A DNA stretch of 64,000 nt from Pseudomonas lijiangensis. Lineage in GTDB: Bacteria > Pseudomonadota > Gammaproteobacteria > Pseudomonadales > Pseudomonadaceae. The notes below the pieces were generated by a model. It saw nothing but the letters and a program-made list of their open reading frames with translations. It was not told the DNA's origin and ran no database searches. This document shows, piece by piece, positions 17,038 through 27,800 of the stretch (its first letter is position 1; each line of letters opens with the position of its first letter). Location: positions 3,793,001 through 3,857,000 of the forward strand of contig NZ_CP076668.1 in the NCBI RefSeq assembly GCF_018968705.1, in the 5' to 3' direction. The translations under genes were made by a program, and so were the position numbers.

Positions 17038-17643
17038 TCACATCGGCGGTGTATACCCATCCTTGCCAACCGCAATCCCACGAGCAGACTTGCCGTCATC
17101 GGCGGGGAACAGCACGATCTTCGCGCCTGCTTTCAACTCACTGCGCTGGCCCGGTTCGACATAGGCAATCGGCACATCTTCAGGCACCACCAATTGTTTC
17201 TCGCCGCCCTTGTAGAGCACGCTCAAGGTGCGGCCATTGGCTTTGGACAAAGTGCCCACCGTACCGTTGGTCATGGTGCCGGTGCTGCCATCGGCGTTTT
17301 CCCAACCATAGTGGCCTTCGCCGCTACCTTTGAGGCTGGCTTCGAACACAGTGACTTCCAGCGCCTTGAGCGTACCGTCAGCCTGGGGAATGGCTGCCGA
17401 GCCGACAAAGCTTTCCGGCTTGATGGTGTCCAGATCGGCCTTGGAAACCAGGCGGATGCCGGTCTTTTCGGTCAGTTGAATGCTCTGGTGCTGGCCGGCA
17501 CGGGTCGTGAAGTTCAAGGTGTCGGCCTGCAGGCTCTCGACCGTGCCACGCATCGGTTTGACCACCGGCAGATCAGCGGCCTGGGTCATGACGGCGGCAC
17601 TGAGCAACAACAGGCCGAAGGTAGTGGAAAGCGCAGTCTTCAT
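17038..17643 (-). CDS. Exported protein of unknown function
   Basis: 201 aa with a clear signal peptide (cut after VMTQA-AD near residue 22). The mature part looks all-beta, with glycine-rich turns and a repeated pattern of small domains (RGTVESLQADTLNFTTRAG; TVGTLSKANGRTLSVLYKGG), resembling DUF5666-like OB modules seen in metal- or redox-stress genes. No cysteine is present in the mature protein. It is divergent from the metal-type response regulator, whose boxes lie in the shared 200-bp gap, and is upstream on the same strand of the molybdoenzyme pair. I infer it is part of the regulon. Confidence 0.65.
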   Translation of the reverse strand: MKTALSTTFGLLLLSAAVMTQAADLPVVKPMRGTVESLQADTLNFTTRAGQHQSIQLTEKTGIRLVSKADLDTIKPESFVGSAAIPQADGTLKALEVTVFEASLKGSGEGHYGWENADGSTGTMTNGTVGTLSKANGRTLSVLYKGGEKQLVVPEDVPIAYVEPGQRSELKAGAKIVLFPADDGKSARGIAVGKDGYTPPM

Positions 17644-17715
17644 CGGTTATTCCCTGACAGATTGAATGAAGCGCCATCATTGCTCCGCTACCGGTACTGC
17701 AAAATGACCTGCCAA

Positions 17716-17730
17716 TGACATTTTTGTCAT
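17716..17730. promoter_or_regulatory. CopR-type box 1
   Basis: TGACA-TTTT-TGTCAT fits the TGACA-N4-TGTNAT pattern described for CopR-like metal-responsive regulators. It is 73 bp upstream of the minus-strand exported-protein gene and 115 bp upstream of the response regulator. Confidence 0.6.
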
Positions 17731-17750
17731 TCACGAAACCGGCTGTTCAA

Positions 17751-17765
17751 TGACAAAAATGTAAC
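17751..17765. promoter_or_regulatory. CopR-type box 2
   Basis: TGACA-AAAA-TGTAAC, one mismatch from the TGACA-N4-TGTNAT pattern, 35 bp centre to centre from box 1 and 80 bp upstream of the response regulator start. A TAGACT -10-like hexamer follows at 17788. Confidence 0.5.
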
Positions 17766-17844
17766 CGACTTGCCGCTGGCAACTGGTTAGACTGCCGACA
17801 CCGGCGCGACTCAAGGCGCCTGCCAGAGTGTAGCCAGCATCACG

Positions 17845-18540
17845 ATGCATATCCTGCTGATTGAAGACGACACCAAGACCGGCGAGTACCTGAAAAAGGG
17901 CCTCGGCGAATCCGGCTATCAGGTCGACTGGGCTCAACACGGTGCCGACGGCCTGCACATGGCCCTGGAAAACCGCTACGACCTGATCGTGCTGGACGTG
18001 ATGCTGCCCGGCATCGATGGCTGGCAGATCATCGAGGTGCTGCGCGCCAAACAGGATGTGCCGGTGCTGTTTCTCACCGCACGGGATCAGTTGCAGGACC
18101 GGATTCGCGGCCTGGAACTGGGTGCCGACGACTATCTGGTCAAACCCTTCTCTTTCACCGAATTGCTGCTGCGCATCCGTACCATCCTGCGTCGTGGCGT
18201 GGTGCGTGAAGCCGATCATTTCCATCTGGCCGATCTGGAGCTGGACCTGCTGCGCCGCCGCGTCACCCGCCAGCAGCAGGTCATCGTCCTGACCAACAAG
18301 GAATTCGCCCTGCTGCATCTGTTGTTGCGCCGCGAGGGCGATGTGCTGTCACGGGCACAGATCGCCTCCGAAGTCTGGGACATGAATTTCGACAGCGACA
18401 CCAATGTGGTGGATGTGGCCATCAAGCGCCTGCGCAGCAAAGTGGACCTGCCCTACCCGATCAAGCTTATCCATACCGTGCGCGGCATCGGTTACGTCTG
18501 CGAGGTACGGCCATGCACCCCGGACGCCAGCCATCCCTGA
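17845..18540 (+). CDS. OmpR/CopR-type response regulator (metal/redox group)
   Basis: 231 aa. Receiver domain with phospho-acceptor Asp51 (IVLDVMLPG) and conserved Lys in LVKPF, then an OmpR-type winged helix (about 128-225, ending [14 protein letters not shown]). The start [20 protein letters not shown] is typical of the CopR/CusR/CzcR/HprR group. The gene overlaps the sensor kinase by 28 bases, so the two are translationally coupled. Two CopR-like boxes upstream suggest autoregulation and control of the divergent exported protein and molybdoenzyme genes. Whether the signal is copper or oxidised thiols cannot be told. Confidence 0.9.
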   Translation: MHILLIEDDTKTGEYLKKGLGESGYQVDWAQHGADGLHMALENRYDLIVLDVMLPGIDGWQIIEVLRAKQDVPVLFLTARDQLQDRIRGLELGADDYLVKPFSFTELLLRIRTILRRGVVREADHFHLADLELDLLRRRVTRQQQVIVLTNKEFALLHLLLRREGDVLSRAQIASEVWDMNFDSDTNVVDVAIKRLRSKVDLPYPIKLIHTVRGIGYVCEVRPCTPDASHP

Positions 18541-19904
18541 CCCTGCGCTCGACCCTGGCTTTTGCGCTGGTGGCGATGTTCACCGTGGGCGGTGCGGGGC
18601 TTTATCTGTATGAGGCGATGAAACAGAGCGTCCTGCAGCGTAGCGACCATGCGGTACTCGCCCGGCTGGATCATTTTCGCAAACTGCTGCGCTATGACCT
18701 GACTCTGGACAACCTCAAGGCCAGCCCGCAGTTGTTCGAGAACATGCTCGACAGCGAAGAAGACATTTTCATCATTGGCGAACCGGGCAAGCCGCCGGTG
18801 ATTGCCGTGAACCCGCAACGCGCTCCTCTGCCGGAACTGCCAACGGTCGCTCAGGACCAGCCCCTGAGTGCCAGCGACATGCGCAGCGGCATGAGCCTGC
18901 AAGGTGTGCCGCTGCGAGCGGCAGCATCCCTGGCGATGTCCAATGGCGTGGAATTGCGCTTGCAGGCCGCGCACCTGATGGTCAAGGAAATGGCCATGCT
19001 CGCCAGTTTCCGCGAACGCATCTATGCCGCCATGACGCTGACCTTTGTGCTGACGGCCTTGCTGGGGTATGTGCTGTTGCGACGCGGCTTGCGCCCGCTA
19101 CGCCAGATGGCAGCCCATGCGGCCGGTATCTCCCCGACCAGCCTGCATGACCGCCTCGATACCCGCAACACGCCGGTGGAACTGCAACAACTGAGCGACG
19201 CCTTCAACGCCATGCTCGACCGGCTGGATGACGGCTATCAGCGCCTGACGCAGTTTTCTGCCGATCTGGCCCATGAAATCCGTACACCGGTGGGCTCGTT
19301 GATGGGGCATTGTCAGGTCGCATTGCGCCAGACTCGTAGCGTCGATGACTATCAGGCCTTGCTGGCTTCCAACCTCGAAGAACTGGAGCGGATTTCACGG
19401 CTGGTGGAAAGCATTCTGTTCCTGGCTCGTGCCGACGAGGCCCAGGCGGTTCTGGAACCTCAGCCGCTGCAATTGCAGGACGAACTGCAACGAGTGACGG
19501 GCTATTTCGAAGGGCTGGCCGAAGAGCGGCAACTGGAGCTGCATGCCAGTGGCCAGGGCAAGCTGGACGCCGACCCGATCCTGCTGCGCCGAGCCTTGAG
19601 CAATCTGGTCGCCAACGCCATTCGCTATGCCGACGAAGGCAGCCGGATTCTGGTAAGGGTCGTGTCTCTCAAGCATGAACAACGAATCGAAGTGGAAAAC
19701 GAAGGGCCCGTGCTGCCCGCTGCAACCCTGGACCGGCTGTTCGACCGCTTCTACCGTGGCGACTCCTCGCGCCACGAAAGCTCCGACTCCAACGGCCTGG
19801 GGCTGGCCATCGTGGCGGCGATCATGCACTTGCATGGTGGTCGCGTCGAAGTGGCACAGCCTCAGGCCGGAAGGATCTGCTTCAGCCTGGTATTTATCGG
19901 TTAA
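18513..19904 (+). CDS. Heavy-metal-type sensor histidine kinase
   Basis: 463 aa. First membrane helix about 14-32, a periplasmic sensor region of about 135 residues, second helix about 170-190, HAMP, HisKA with phospho-acceptor His254 ([14 protein letters not shown]), and an HATPase domain with N ([13 protein letters not shown]) and G ([11 protein letters not shown]) boxes. It belongs to the CusS/CopS/HprS group by architecture and by pairing with the overlapping regulator. The 3' end overlaps the convergent lyase gene by 4 bases. Confidence 0.9.
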   Translation: MHPGRQPSLTLRSTLAFALVAMFTVGGAGLYLYEAMKQSVLQRSDHAVLARLDHFRKLLRYDLTLDNLKASPQLFENMLDSEEDIFIIGEPGKPPVIAVNPQRAPLPELPTVAQDQPLSASDMRSGMSLQGVPLRAAASLAMSNGVELRLQAAHLMVKEMAMLASFRERIYAAMTLTFVLTALLGYVLLRRGLRPLRQMAAHAAGISPTSLHDRLDTRNTPVELQQLSDAFNAMLDRLDDGYQRLTQFSADLAHEIRTPVGSLMGHCQVALRQTRSVDDYQALLASNLEELERISRLVESILFLARADEAQAVLEPQPLQLQDELQRVTGYFEGLAEERQLELHASGQGKLDADPILLRRALSNLVANAIRYADEGSRILVRVVSLKHEQRIEVENEGPVLPAATLDRLFDRFYRGDSSRHESSDSNGLGLAIVAAIMHLHGGRVEVAQPQAGRICFSLVFIG

Positions 19905-20569
19905 GCCTTCTTGTCGTGGGCAATGGTCAACTTGTAGAAAGTCGCCGCGCCCCCTTCGTTGGTGTACCCGGTGTTGTCCTGGGTATAGACCCCGGCCTTG
20001 AAGTAAAACAGTTTGGTGCTCCAGGCCGAGTCCAGGCTGGCGTTCCAGATATGGTCGTAGGCATTGACCGTGAGACTCCCGGCGGGCGTCAGATGGATGC
20101 TGTAGCTGAAGCGCTCGTTGAGCGGAACACCCTGGGCAACCATGATCACTTCGATTTCCGCATCCGGGCTGCGACGAAACTTGGCGACGATATTGCCGGT
20201 CTGCAGTTTTTCCTTGTACTGATACTCGACCTTGAGCAACGGCTCGGTGCTGCCATAGCAGTGGATCTGACCAATCACGATCTTGCCGCTGGAAGGCACC
20301 TGGTTGACGGTCAGCGACGCCCGCAGAAAATTGTCCGCACTCGAGTAAGCCCAGTTGTGGGCTCGACCATCCGCCGTGGTCTCGCGCAGCTCGGTACGTG
20401 GGTACTTGGCATTTTCCGTGGTGGAGCCGGTGACCGGTGCCCAGAAAAACAGGGTATTTCCGGAACGGAAATATCCATCCTCATAGCCACCCATGAGTTT
20501 CGGGGTGTCGATGGTAGTGGCTGGTGTTCCGACAGGTACGGAAAGATTCCAGGTGGCGAGGTCGATCAT
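19901..20569 (-). CDS. Polysaccharide lyase family 7 (alginate lyase)
   Basis: 222 aa. All three PL7 signature regions are visible: YPRTELRE (about 87-94), IGQIHCYG (about 128-135) and YFKAGVYTQ near residue 197, the catalytic groove residues Arg, Gln, His and Tyr. It should cleave mannuronate/guluronate links by beta-elimination. No signal peptide is found, so the product is cytoplasmic or exported without Sec. It is common in the P. syringae group, where alginate is a capsule. The ATG at 20569 lacks a strong ribosome-binding site. Confidence 0.88.
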   Translation of the reverse strand: MIDLATWNLSVPVGTPATTIDTPKLMGGYEDGYFRSGNTLFFWAPVTGSTTENAKYPRTELRETTADGRAHNWAYSSADNFLRASLTVNQVPSSGKIVIGQIHCYGSTEPLLKVEYQYKEKLQTGNIVAKFRRSPDAEIEVIMVAQGVPLNERFSYSIHLTPAGSLTVNAYDHIWNASLDSAWSTKLFYFKAGVYTQDNTGYTNEGGAATFYKLTIAHDKKA

Positions 20570-20965
20570 GGGGTTGCTCGCAAGGTGCGCCTTGGCACCG
20601 GCAGGATGGCTCTGGAACGGGCGTTTAGCACCCGTTGGATTCGTCCTGACTATCGGCTGAATCGTTTATTTTTTAAACACCACCCAACGGCATATTGGCG
20701 TCAAAAGAAAGTCGCAAAACACCCAAAGCCACTACTTTGATGCCATTTGTATCGAAAGTTTGACAAGTGGACTTTTTGTTCTAAGCGGTGATTTATTTGG
20801 AAAAAGTCAAGAACCGGGTGCGTCATTTTTTTGAATGGCGATCGCCGAAATGAGCGTTTTTTGCGGAAAATTGCCGACAGACGGTAGCAATTATTTTCAA
20901 TATTCGAGGCACTTTTCAAACCAGAGACTGTCCTGACGACCGTTCATCGCCCTTTCACCCACACT
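20570..20965. other. AT-rich gap without a supported gene
   Basis: About 395 bases upstream of the lyase gene. The part from 20650 to 20930 is visibly richer in A and T than the genes around it and carries no open frame with a ribosome-binding site or family-like sequence. It should hold the lyase promoter; no clear operator was recognised. Confidence 0.5.
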
Positions 20966-21073
20966 GTGGGAGGGGCCTTGGCCGCGACTTCAAAGCTTTC
21001 AGGCGCTGAAAATGTATTGCCTGTAAGCAAGTCGTCGCGGCCAAGGCCCCTCCCACAAGTGACTTCATATGCC
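20966..21073. repeat. REPIN, long direct repeat copy 2
   Basis: Arms at 20966-20988 and 21034-21056; the spacer and the tail AAGTGACTTCATATGCC match copy 1 at 16900-17006. Both copies point the same way, about 4.07 kb apart. Confidence 0.8.
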
Positions 21074-21096
21074 GCATTACTCCTGCAAAGGGAGCG

Positions 21097-22443
21097 TTAC
21101 GCAGGAGAAAGGACAGGTTCCGGCAGGCGAATGAACACGGTATAGGTCGCGCCTTCCATTTCCTCGAAGGCAATCAGCTTCTCGACCAGAAGCTCACTGA
21201 GCACCTTGCCGGCATTGAGCAGCAGCATGCCGTTATCGGCGTTGAGGTTACGGGCCAGCACCATGCCCGCACTCAACTCACGAGGTTTCATGGCCTTGAC
21301 CAGCGGGTCGCCCAGAGTGATATCGGAGCGGTAGACCGCGCAGGCCTTGATGAATCCTTCAAGCAGGCAAGGGTCGTACCAGCGCCCGCTGTACTGGCGA
21401 ATAAACACCAGCGCTTCGTCGCTGTTCATGCGCCGCTGAAGAATCAGGCCATGCTGCAACTCGATGAAGTCCACCGCCAGCTTGAGCAGACGCGAACCGA
21501 AAGGAATCGCCTCGCCCTTGAGCCGGTCCGGGAACCCCGTCCCGTCCCAGTGTTCCTGATGGTGCAGGATCAAGCGGGCTGCATCGCGCATGGGGTCCAG
21601 GGTCATGAGCAATGATTCGCTCTGCTTCGGATAGTCCCGATAGCGTTCACGTTCGGTGTGGGACAACTGGTCGACAGGCGAAACGATCATGTTGTCGCTC
21701 CAGCCGAGCTTGCCGATATTGTGCAACGCGGCCGCCATGCACAGGTCGCGGCGGCTGGCTTCATCCAGCCCGTTAACCTGACAGTAAGTGCGCACCAGAT
21801 CGATGACCTGCCGGTTGGTCTGCTTGTCCGCAGGCAGGCGCTGATTGACCAGCAACGAAAAGAGCTCGGTGCTGGTGGCATAGCTGTGCTTGAGTTCGTC
21901 GTAGGCCAGGTCGAGCATGTCGGCGGTCTGCTGCACCTCGGATGTGCGCGCCAGCACGCGCTTCTCCAGGGTGGCATTGAGCAGTTGCAGCGCTTCGTTC
22001 TGATCGTGGGTCAGTTGTTCGAGACGTTGCCGCTCGCGCTCGGAATGCTGATGGGCCAGGGACTGGCGCAAGGTCAGCAGCATGTCCTCGTCATTCCAGG
22101 GCTTGCTGATGTAGCGATGAATGCCGCCTTCGTTGATGGCCTTGACGATCATGTCCAGGTCCGCATAACCGGTCAGCAACAGACGCATGGTAGAAGGGTA
22201 AAGCTCATGGATGCGGGCCAGCAACGTGGAGCCATCCATGTGCGGCATGCGCGCGTCGCTCATCACAAGGTCGATGGGGTGTTGCGCCATGATGTTCAGG
22301 GCTTCTTCGCCGCTGTTGGCGCAGTGAATGGTGTACCCCTGGGTTCGCAGCAGACGGCGCAGGCTGCTGAGAATCAGCTCTTCGTCGTCGACCAGAAGCA
22401 CGTTCGGTTTGAATGCACCGGCAGAAACAGACTTGTCGTCCAT
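21097..22443 (-). CDS. Response regulator with degenerate HD-GYP domain
   Basis: 448 aa. Receiver domain 14-128 with Asp63 (LVMSDARMPH), a coiled-coil linker (about 135-185), then an HD-GYP-like domain (about 200-370). The HD pair reads HN (His241-Asn242, LHNIGKLG) and the GYP motif reads GFP (HHQEHWDGTGFP, 294-305). With the metal-binding Asp gone, cyclic-di-GMP hydrolysis is doubtful. It closely resembles P. aeruginosa PA2572, a non-canonical HD-GYP regulator next to the kinase PA2571. The gene is divergent from such a kinase. The ATG at 22443 is chosen; the upstream in-frame part is intergenic-like. Confidence 0.85.
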   Translation of the reverse strand: MDDKSVSAGAFKPNVLLVDDEELILSSLRRLLRTQGYTIHCANSGEEALNIMAQHPIDLVMSDARMPHMDGSTLLARIHELYPSTMRLLLTGYADLDMIVKAINEGGIHRYISKPWNDEDMLLTLRQSLAHQHSERERQRLEQLTHDQNEALQLLNATLEKRVLARTSEVQQTADMLDLAYDELKHSYATSTELFSLLVNQRLPADKQTNRQVIDLVRTYCQVNGLDEASRRDLCMAAALHNIGKLGWSDNMIVSPVDQLSHTERERYRDYPKQSESLLMTLDPMRDAARLILHHQEHWDGTGFPDRLKGEAIPFGSRLLKLAVDFIELQHGLILQRRMNSDEALVFIRQYSGRWYDPCLLEGFIKACAVYRSDITLGDPLVKAMKPRELSAGMVLARNLNADNGMLLLNAGKVLSELLVEKLIAFEEMEGATYTVFIRLPEPVLSPA

Positions 22444-22651
22444 CGCGAGTACCTCGCTTGGCGGTAGGGGCACATTTGTTCTTGTGAAGTGCCAGATCAT
22501 CATGCGCTTGGATCTTGTCTTGAGCATAGCGGGCGATTGAAAAATAGTGGCACTTTGCAATTATTTCCGATGAAAGCTCACCCGCAGCGCTATGCTCAAG
22601 TCAGTCAGGGACGCTTCCTGTCATCCACTCGACCGTTGCCGCAGGTGTGCC

Positions 22652-24049
<1,398 letters not shown>

Positions 24050-24104
24050 CGCACGGTGCCACGACCCTCGGGAAATTTACGGTTGACGGAAAGACTTTGT
24101 TACA

Positions 24105-24136
24105 GGATATTATTAGTTAGCAAGCTATTAATATCC
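24105..24136. promoter_or_regulatory. Large palindromic operator upstream of marR-type gene
   Basis: GGATATTATTAG-TTAGCAAG-CTATTAATATCC: 12-bp arms with one mismatch, 41 bp before the regulator start. An overlapping second inverted repeat joins TTAGTTAG (24113-24120) and CTAACTAA (24155-24162). Size and place fit autorepression by the MarR protein. Confidence 0.6.
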
Positions 24137-24176
24137 TCACTAACAATATCGTCCCTAACTAAATTTCCGGTCACCC

Positions 24177-24629
24177 ATGTCACTCGATTCACTTCACAGG
24201 GCCATCAGCAGCGGTATGGTCGCCGCCTCCCGCCAATGGCGGCGTATCTGCCATGCCACGCTGTCCACTTATGGCATCTCCGAAGCCTGCGCAGGTCCGC
24301 TGCTGGCCATTGCGCGCCTGGGCGACGGCGTGCATCAGGTGAAAGTGGCCCAGGCCGCCGGTATGGAAAGCCCGACCCTGGTGCGTCTGCTGGATCAGTT
24401 GTGCGCATCCGGCATCGTCTGCCGCACCGAAGACCCCAACGACCGCCGCGCCAAGGCCTTGAGCCTGACCGAAGACGGCCGCAGGCTGGCCGGTGCGATC
24501 GAACAGGAACTGACTCGCCTGCGCGCCGACGTGCTCAAGGGCATCGACACTGCCGACCTCGAAGCCACCTTGCGCGTATTCAAGGCCTTCGCCGATGCGG
24601 CTCACCCTGACAGCGCAGGTCAGTCGTGA
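24177..24629 (+). CDS. MarR-family regulator of the efflux operon
   Basis: 150 aa. Winged helix core around residues 45-115: VKVAQAAGMESPTLVRLLDQL (recognition region) followed by the wing EDPNDRRAKALSLTEDGR, whose DxRxK pattern is the MarR signature. First gene of a five-gene run; its stop overlaps the GTG start of the FUSC gene in GTGA. It likely represses the operon and lets go when a phenolic compound binds. Confidence 0.9.
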   Translation: MSLDSLHRAISSGMVAASRQWRRICHATLSTYGISEACAGPLLAIARLGDGVHQVKVAQAAGMESPTLVRLLDQLCASGIVCRTEDPNDRRAKALSLTEDGRRLAGAIEQELTRLRADVLKGIDTADLEATLRVFKAFADAAHPDSAGQS

Positions 24630-26713
24630 ACGGTTTCTTCGCCGGCTTCCCTCCAGCCCGTGACTGGTTCTATGGCGTACGCACTTTCGCCGCGGCCATG
24701 CTGGCGCTGTATATCGCGCTGCTCATGGAAATGCCGCGACCTTACTGGGCCATGGCGACGGTCTATATCGTTTCCAGCCCGTTCGTTGGCCCCACCAGTT
24801 CCAAGGCCCTGTATCGCGCCCTGGGCACACTGGCCGGTGCCGCCGCCTCGGTATTGCTGGTGCCGATCTTCGTGCAGACGCCTTTGCTGCTGGCGATTGT
24901 GATCGGCCTGTGGACCGGCACGCTGCTGTTTCTTTCCCTGCACCTGCGCACCGCCAACAGCTACGCGCTGATGCTGGCCGGCTACACCATGCCGCTGATT
25001 TCCCTGCCGGTGGTGGACAACCCGCAGGCGGTCTTCGAGATTGCCGTGTCGCGCACCGAAGAGATTTTCCTGGGCATCATCTGTGCTGCCGTGGTGGGTG
25101 CCATGTTCTGGCCGCGTCGCCTGAAGCCGGTGTTCCAGAGCACCACAGAACAATGGTTTCGCGACGCCAGCGCCTACAGCGAACGGTTCCTGGGCCGCAG
25201 TGCCCAGGCCGAAGAAGTCGGCGCACTGCGCAATTCCATGGTCGGCAGCTTCAACTCGCTGGAACTGCTCATCAGCCAGTTGAGCCATGAAGGCACCCGC
25301 AAGCAGACCGTGCGCCACGCCATGGAACTGCGTGGACGCATGATTCACCTGCTGCCGGTAATCGATGCCCTGGACGACGCGCTCTGGGCACTGGAGCGCC
25401 GCACGCCGGAACTGCTGGCCAGCCTCTCGCCGCTGCTGGTGGAAACCCGCAACTGGCTGGACAACACCGCCCAAGGCCCGCAGCGGGAACAATGGCAAGT
25501 GCTGCACCACGAGCTGGAGCGCCTGCAACCCGACGCCGCGCAACTGGATGAGCGGGAACAACTGCTGCTTTCCAATGCGCTGTTCCGACTGGGTGAATGG
25601 ATCGACCTGTGGCTGGACTGCCGCACCTTGCAGTACGCCATCGATACCGACGATCAAACGCCCTGGCGCGCCGTCTACCGGCACTGGCGTCTGGGTCGGC
25701 TTACGCCGTTTCTGGATCGCGGCCTGATGCTGTATTCGGTGACTTCGACGGTGCTGGCAATTATCGCCGCTTCGATACTGTGGATCCTGCTGGGCTGGAA
25801 AGACGGCGCCAGCGCCGTGGCCCTGGCCGCGGTGTCCTGCAGCTTCTTTGCCGCCATGGACGACCCGGCACCGCAGATCTACCGGTTCTTTTTCTGGACA
25901 CTGATGTCGGTGGTGTTCGCCAGCCTGTACCTGTTCGTAGTGCTGCCCAACCTGCATGATTTCCCGATGCTGGTGCTGGCCTTTGCGGTGCCCTTCATTT
26001 GCGTCGGCACGCTGACAGTGCAGCCGCGTTTCTTCCTCGGCACGCTGCTGACCATCGTCAACACCTCGTCCTTCATCAGCATCCAGAGCGCTTATGACGC
26101 CGACTTCCTGAACTTCCTCAACGCCAATCTGGCGGGCCCGGCCGGGCTGTTGTTCGCCTTTATCTGGACGCTGGTGTTCCGCCCTTTCGGCGTCGAGCTG
26201 GCCCTCAAACGCCTGATCCGCTTCAGTTGGCGCGACATCGTGAGCCTGAGCAAACCGGCCACCCTGGCCGAGCACCGGCACATGGGCGTGCAGATGCTCG
26301 ACCGTCTGATGCAGCAACTGCCGCGCCTGACCATCACCGCCCAGGATACGGGCATTGCCCTGCGCGAACTGCGGGTCGCCCTCAACATGCTCGATCTGCG
26401 GGCTTATACGCCGCGAGCCCCACTCGCTGCCCAAAGCTTGCTCAATCAGGTGGTGGATGAAGTCGGCAGCTACTTCAAGGCCTGCATCAAGGCCGATGAA
26501 CGCCTGCCTGCGCCCAAAGGGCTGCTGATGACCATGGACCGGGCGCGTCGCTCGCTCACCGCTCAATCGATGGGCCAGGACCAAGCACGCATTCACTTGC
26601 TGCATGCCCTGAGCGGCCTGCGTCTGGCACTGTTGCCGGGAGTCGAGATCGTCAGCGTTGCCGGGGAAACCACTGAACAACCGCCCTATGGCATCGATGG
26701 AGCGCCTTCATGA
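24626..26713 (+). CDS. FUSC-family inner-membrane efflux component (AaeB-like)
   Basis: 695 aa, starting at a GTG that overlaps the MarR stop. Two blocks of membrane helices (about 15-170 and 360-510) separated by a large soluble domain, then a C-terminal soluble tail: the FUSC/AaeB architecture. Fusaric-acid resistance and p-hydroxybenzoate efflux pumps have this set together with DUF1656, a HlyD protein and an outer-membrane factor, all of which follow. Moves aromatic acids out of the cytoplasm, energy source unclear. ATGA overlap with the next gene. Confidence 0.9.
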   Translation: MNGFFAGFPPARDWFYGVRTFAAAMLALYIALLMEMPRPYWAMATVYIVSSPFVGPTSSKALYRALGTLAGAAASVLLVPIFVQTPLLLAIVIGLWTGTLLFLSLHLRTANSYALMLAGYTMPLISLPVVDNPQAVFEIAVSRTEEIFLGIICAAVVGAMFWPRRLKPVFQSTTEQWFRDASAYSERFLGRSAQAEEVGALRNSMVGSFNSLELLISQLSHEGTRKQTVRHAMELRGRMIHLLPVIDALDDALWALERRTPELLASLSPLLVETRNWLDNTAQGPQREQWQVLHHELERLQPDAAQLDEREQLLLSNALFRLGEWIDLWLDCRTLQYAIDTDDQTPWRAVYRHWRLGRLTPFLDRGLMLYSVTSTVLAIIAASILWILLGWKDGASAVALAAVSCSFFAAMDDPAPQIYRFFFWTLMSVVFASLYLFVVLPNLHDFPMLVLAFAVPFICVGTLTVQPRFFLGTLLTIVNTSSFISIQSAYDADFLNFLNANLAGPAGLLFAFIWTLVFRPFGVELALKRLIRFSWRDIVSLSKPATLAEHRHMGVQMLDRLMQQLPRLTITAQDTGIALRELRVALNMLDLRAYTPRAPLAAQSLLNQVVDEVGSYFKACIKADERLPAPKGLLMTMDRARRSLTAQSMGQDQARIHLLHALSGLRLALLPGVEIVSVAGETTEQPPYGIDGAPS

Positions 26714-26919
26714 TTGGTGATCTGGATATCAGCGGCATTTTCGTGCCCACCTTTCTGGCGATCATGGGCATCGCCTACCTGCTGTTTCTGGGGCTGCACG
26801 CCGTCTTGTCGCGCGCCCACTTCTACCGCCTGGTGTGGCACCGGGCTTTGTTCAACGTAGGTCTATACGCTTTGTTGCTCGGCGCCGTGGATACTCTCAG
26901 TCGATACCTGATGACATGA
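26710..26919 (+). CDS. DUF1656 small membrane protein of the efflux operon
   Basis: 69 aa with two hydrophobic helices, starting MIGDLDISGIFVPTFLAIMG. DUF1656 (AaeX-like) proteins almost always lie between the FUSC and HlyD genes of aromatic-acid efflux operons; function unknown, perhaps a pump subunit. It overlaps both neighbours by 4 bases (ATGA). Confidence 0.9.
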   Translation: MIGDLDISGIFVPTFLAIMGIAYLLFLGLHAVLSRAHFYRLVWHRALFNVGLYALLLGAVDTLSRYLMT

Positions 26920-27800
26920 AAAAACCATTACTGACATTGGGCCGCGTGGTCCTGACTCTGCTCGTTGTGCTGCTGGCTTCCGTCGTCGTCTGGCGCATGG
27001 TGATGTACTACATGTATGCGCCCTGGACCCGGGACGGTCATATCCGCGCCGACATCGTGCAGATCGCTCCGGACGTTTCCGGCCTGATCCAGAAAGTCGA
27101 CGTGGGCGACAACCAGCAGGTCAGCAAGGGCCAAGTGTTGTTCACCATCGATCAGGACCGCTTCCAGCTGGCCTTGCGTCAGGCTCAGGCAACGGTTGCC
27201 GAACGCCAGGAAATCTGGGAACAGGCGCGGCGCGAGAACAAGCGCAACAAGGGCCTGGGCAATCTGGTGGCCCGCGAGCAACTGGAAGAGAGCCAGTCCC
27301 GTGAAGCCCGCGCCCTGTCGGCCCTCAATGAAGCCCGAGTGGCTGTGGACGCTGCGCAACTGAATCTGGATCGTTCGGTGATCCGCAGCCCCGTGGACGG
27401 CTACCTCAACGACCGTGCGCCGCGCCCCCATGAATTCGTGTCGGCAGGCCGCGCCGTGTTGTCGGTAGTGGATACGGCGTCCTTCCACATCGATGGCTAC
27501 TTCGAAGAAACCAAGCTCGATGGCATTCATATCGGCCAGGGCGTGGACATCCGCGTGGTCGGCGACAACGCGCGCCTGACCGGCCATGTGGTGAGCATCG
27601 TCGCCGGTATCGAAGACCGCGACCGCACCAGCGGCTCGAACCTGCTGCCCAACGTCAACCCGGCGTTCAGTTGGGTGCGACTGGCACAGCGCATCCCGGT
27701 GCGTATCGCCTTTGACGAAGTACCTGCGGACTTCCGCATGATCGCCGGGCGCACGGCGACAGTCTCGATCATCGACGACCGTCAGGGAGCGGCACAATGA
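26916..27800 (+). CDS. HlyD/AaeA-type periplasmic adaptor
   Basis: 294 aa. N-terminal membrane anchor (about 8-28), a biotinyl-lipoyl half (IVQIAPDVSGLIQKVDVGDN), an alpha-hairpin of about 60 residues, the second lipoyl half (IRSPVDGYLNDRAP) and a beta-barrel. It joins the FUSC protein to the outer-membrane channel. The ATG at 26916 overlaps the DUF1656 stop; longer in-frame starts would read into that gene. Confidence 0.92.
   Translation: MKKPLLTLGRVVLTLLVVLLASVVVWRMVMYYMYAPWTRDGHIRADIVQIAPDVSGLIQKVDVGDNQQVSKGQVLFTIDQDRFQLALRQAQATVAERQEIWEQARRENKRNKGLGNLVAREQLEESQSREARALSALNEARVAVDAAQLNLDRSVIRSPVDGYLNDRAPRPHEFVSAGRAVLSVVDTASFHIDGYFEETKLDGIHIGQGVDIRVVGDNARLTGHVVSIVAGIEDRDRTSGSNLLPNVNPAFSWVRLAQRIPVRIAFDEVPADFRMIAGRTATVSIIDDRQGAAQ

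Noticed and set aside
16900..21073. Direct repeats as attachment sites of an integrated element
   Set aside because: The repeat itself is a REPIN, and no integrase, tRNA or phage gene lies between the copies.
24620..26680. 686-codon frame opposite the FUSC gene
   Set aside because: Antisense of a well-supported FUSC gene with Gln/His-rich composition typical of shadows.
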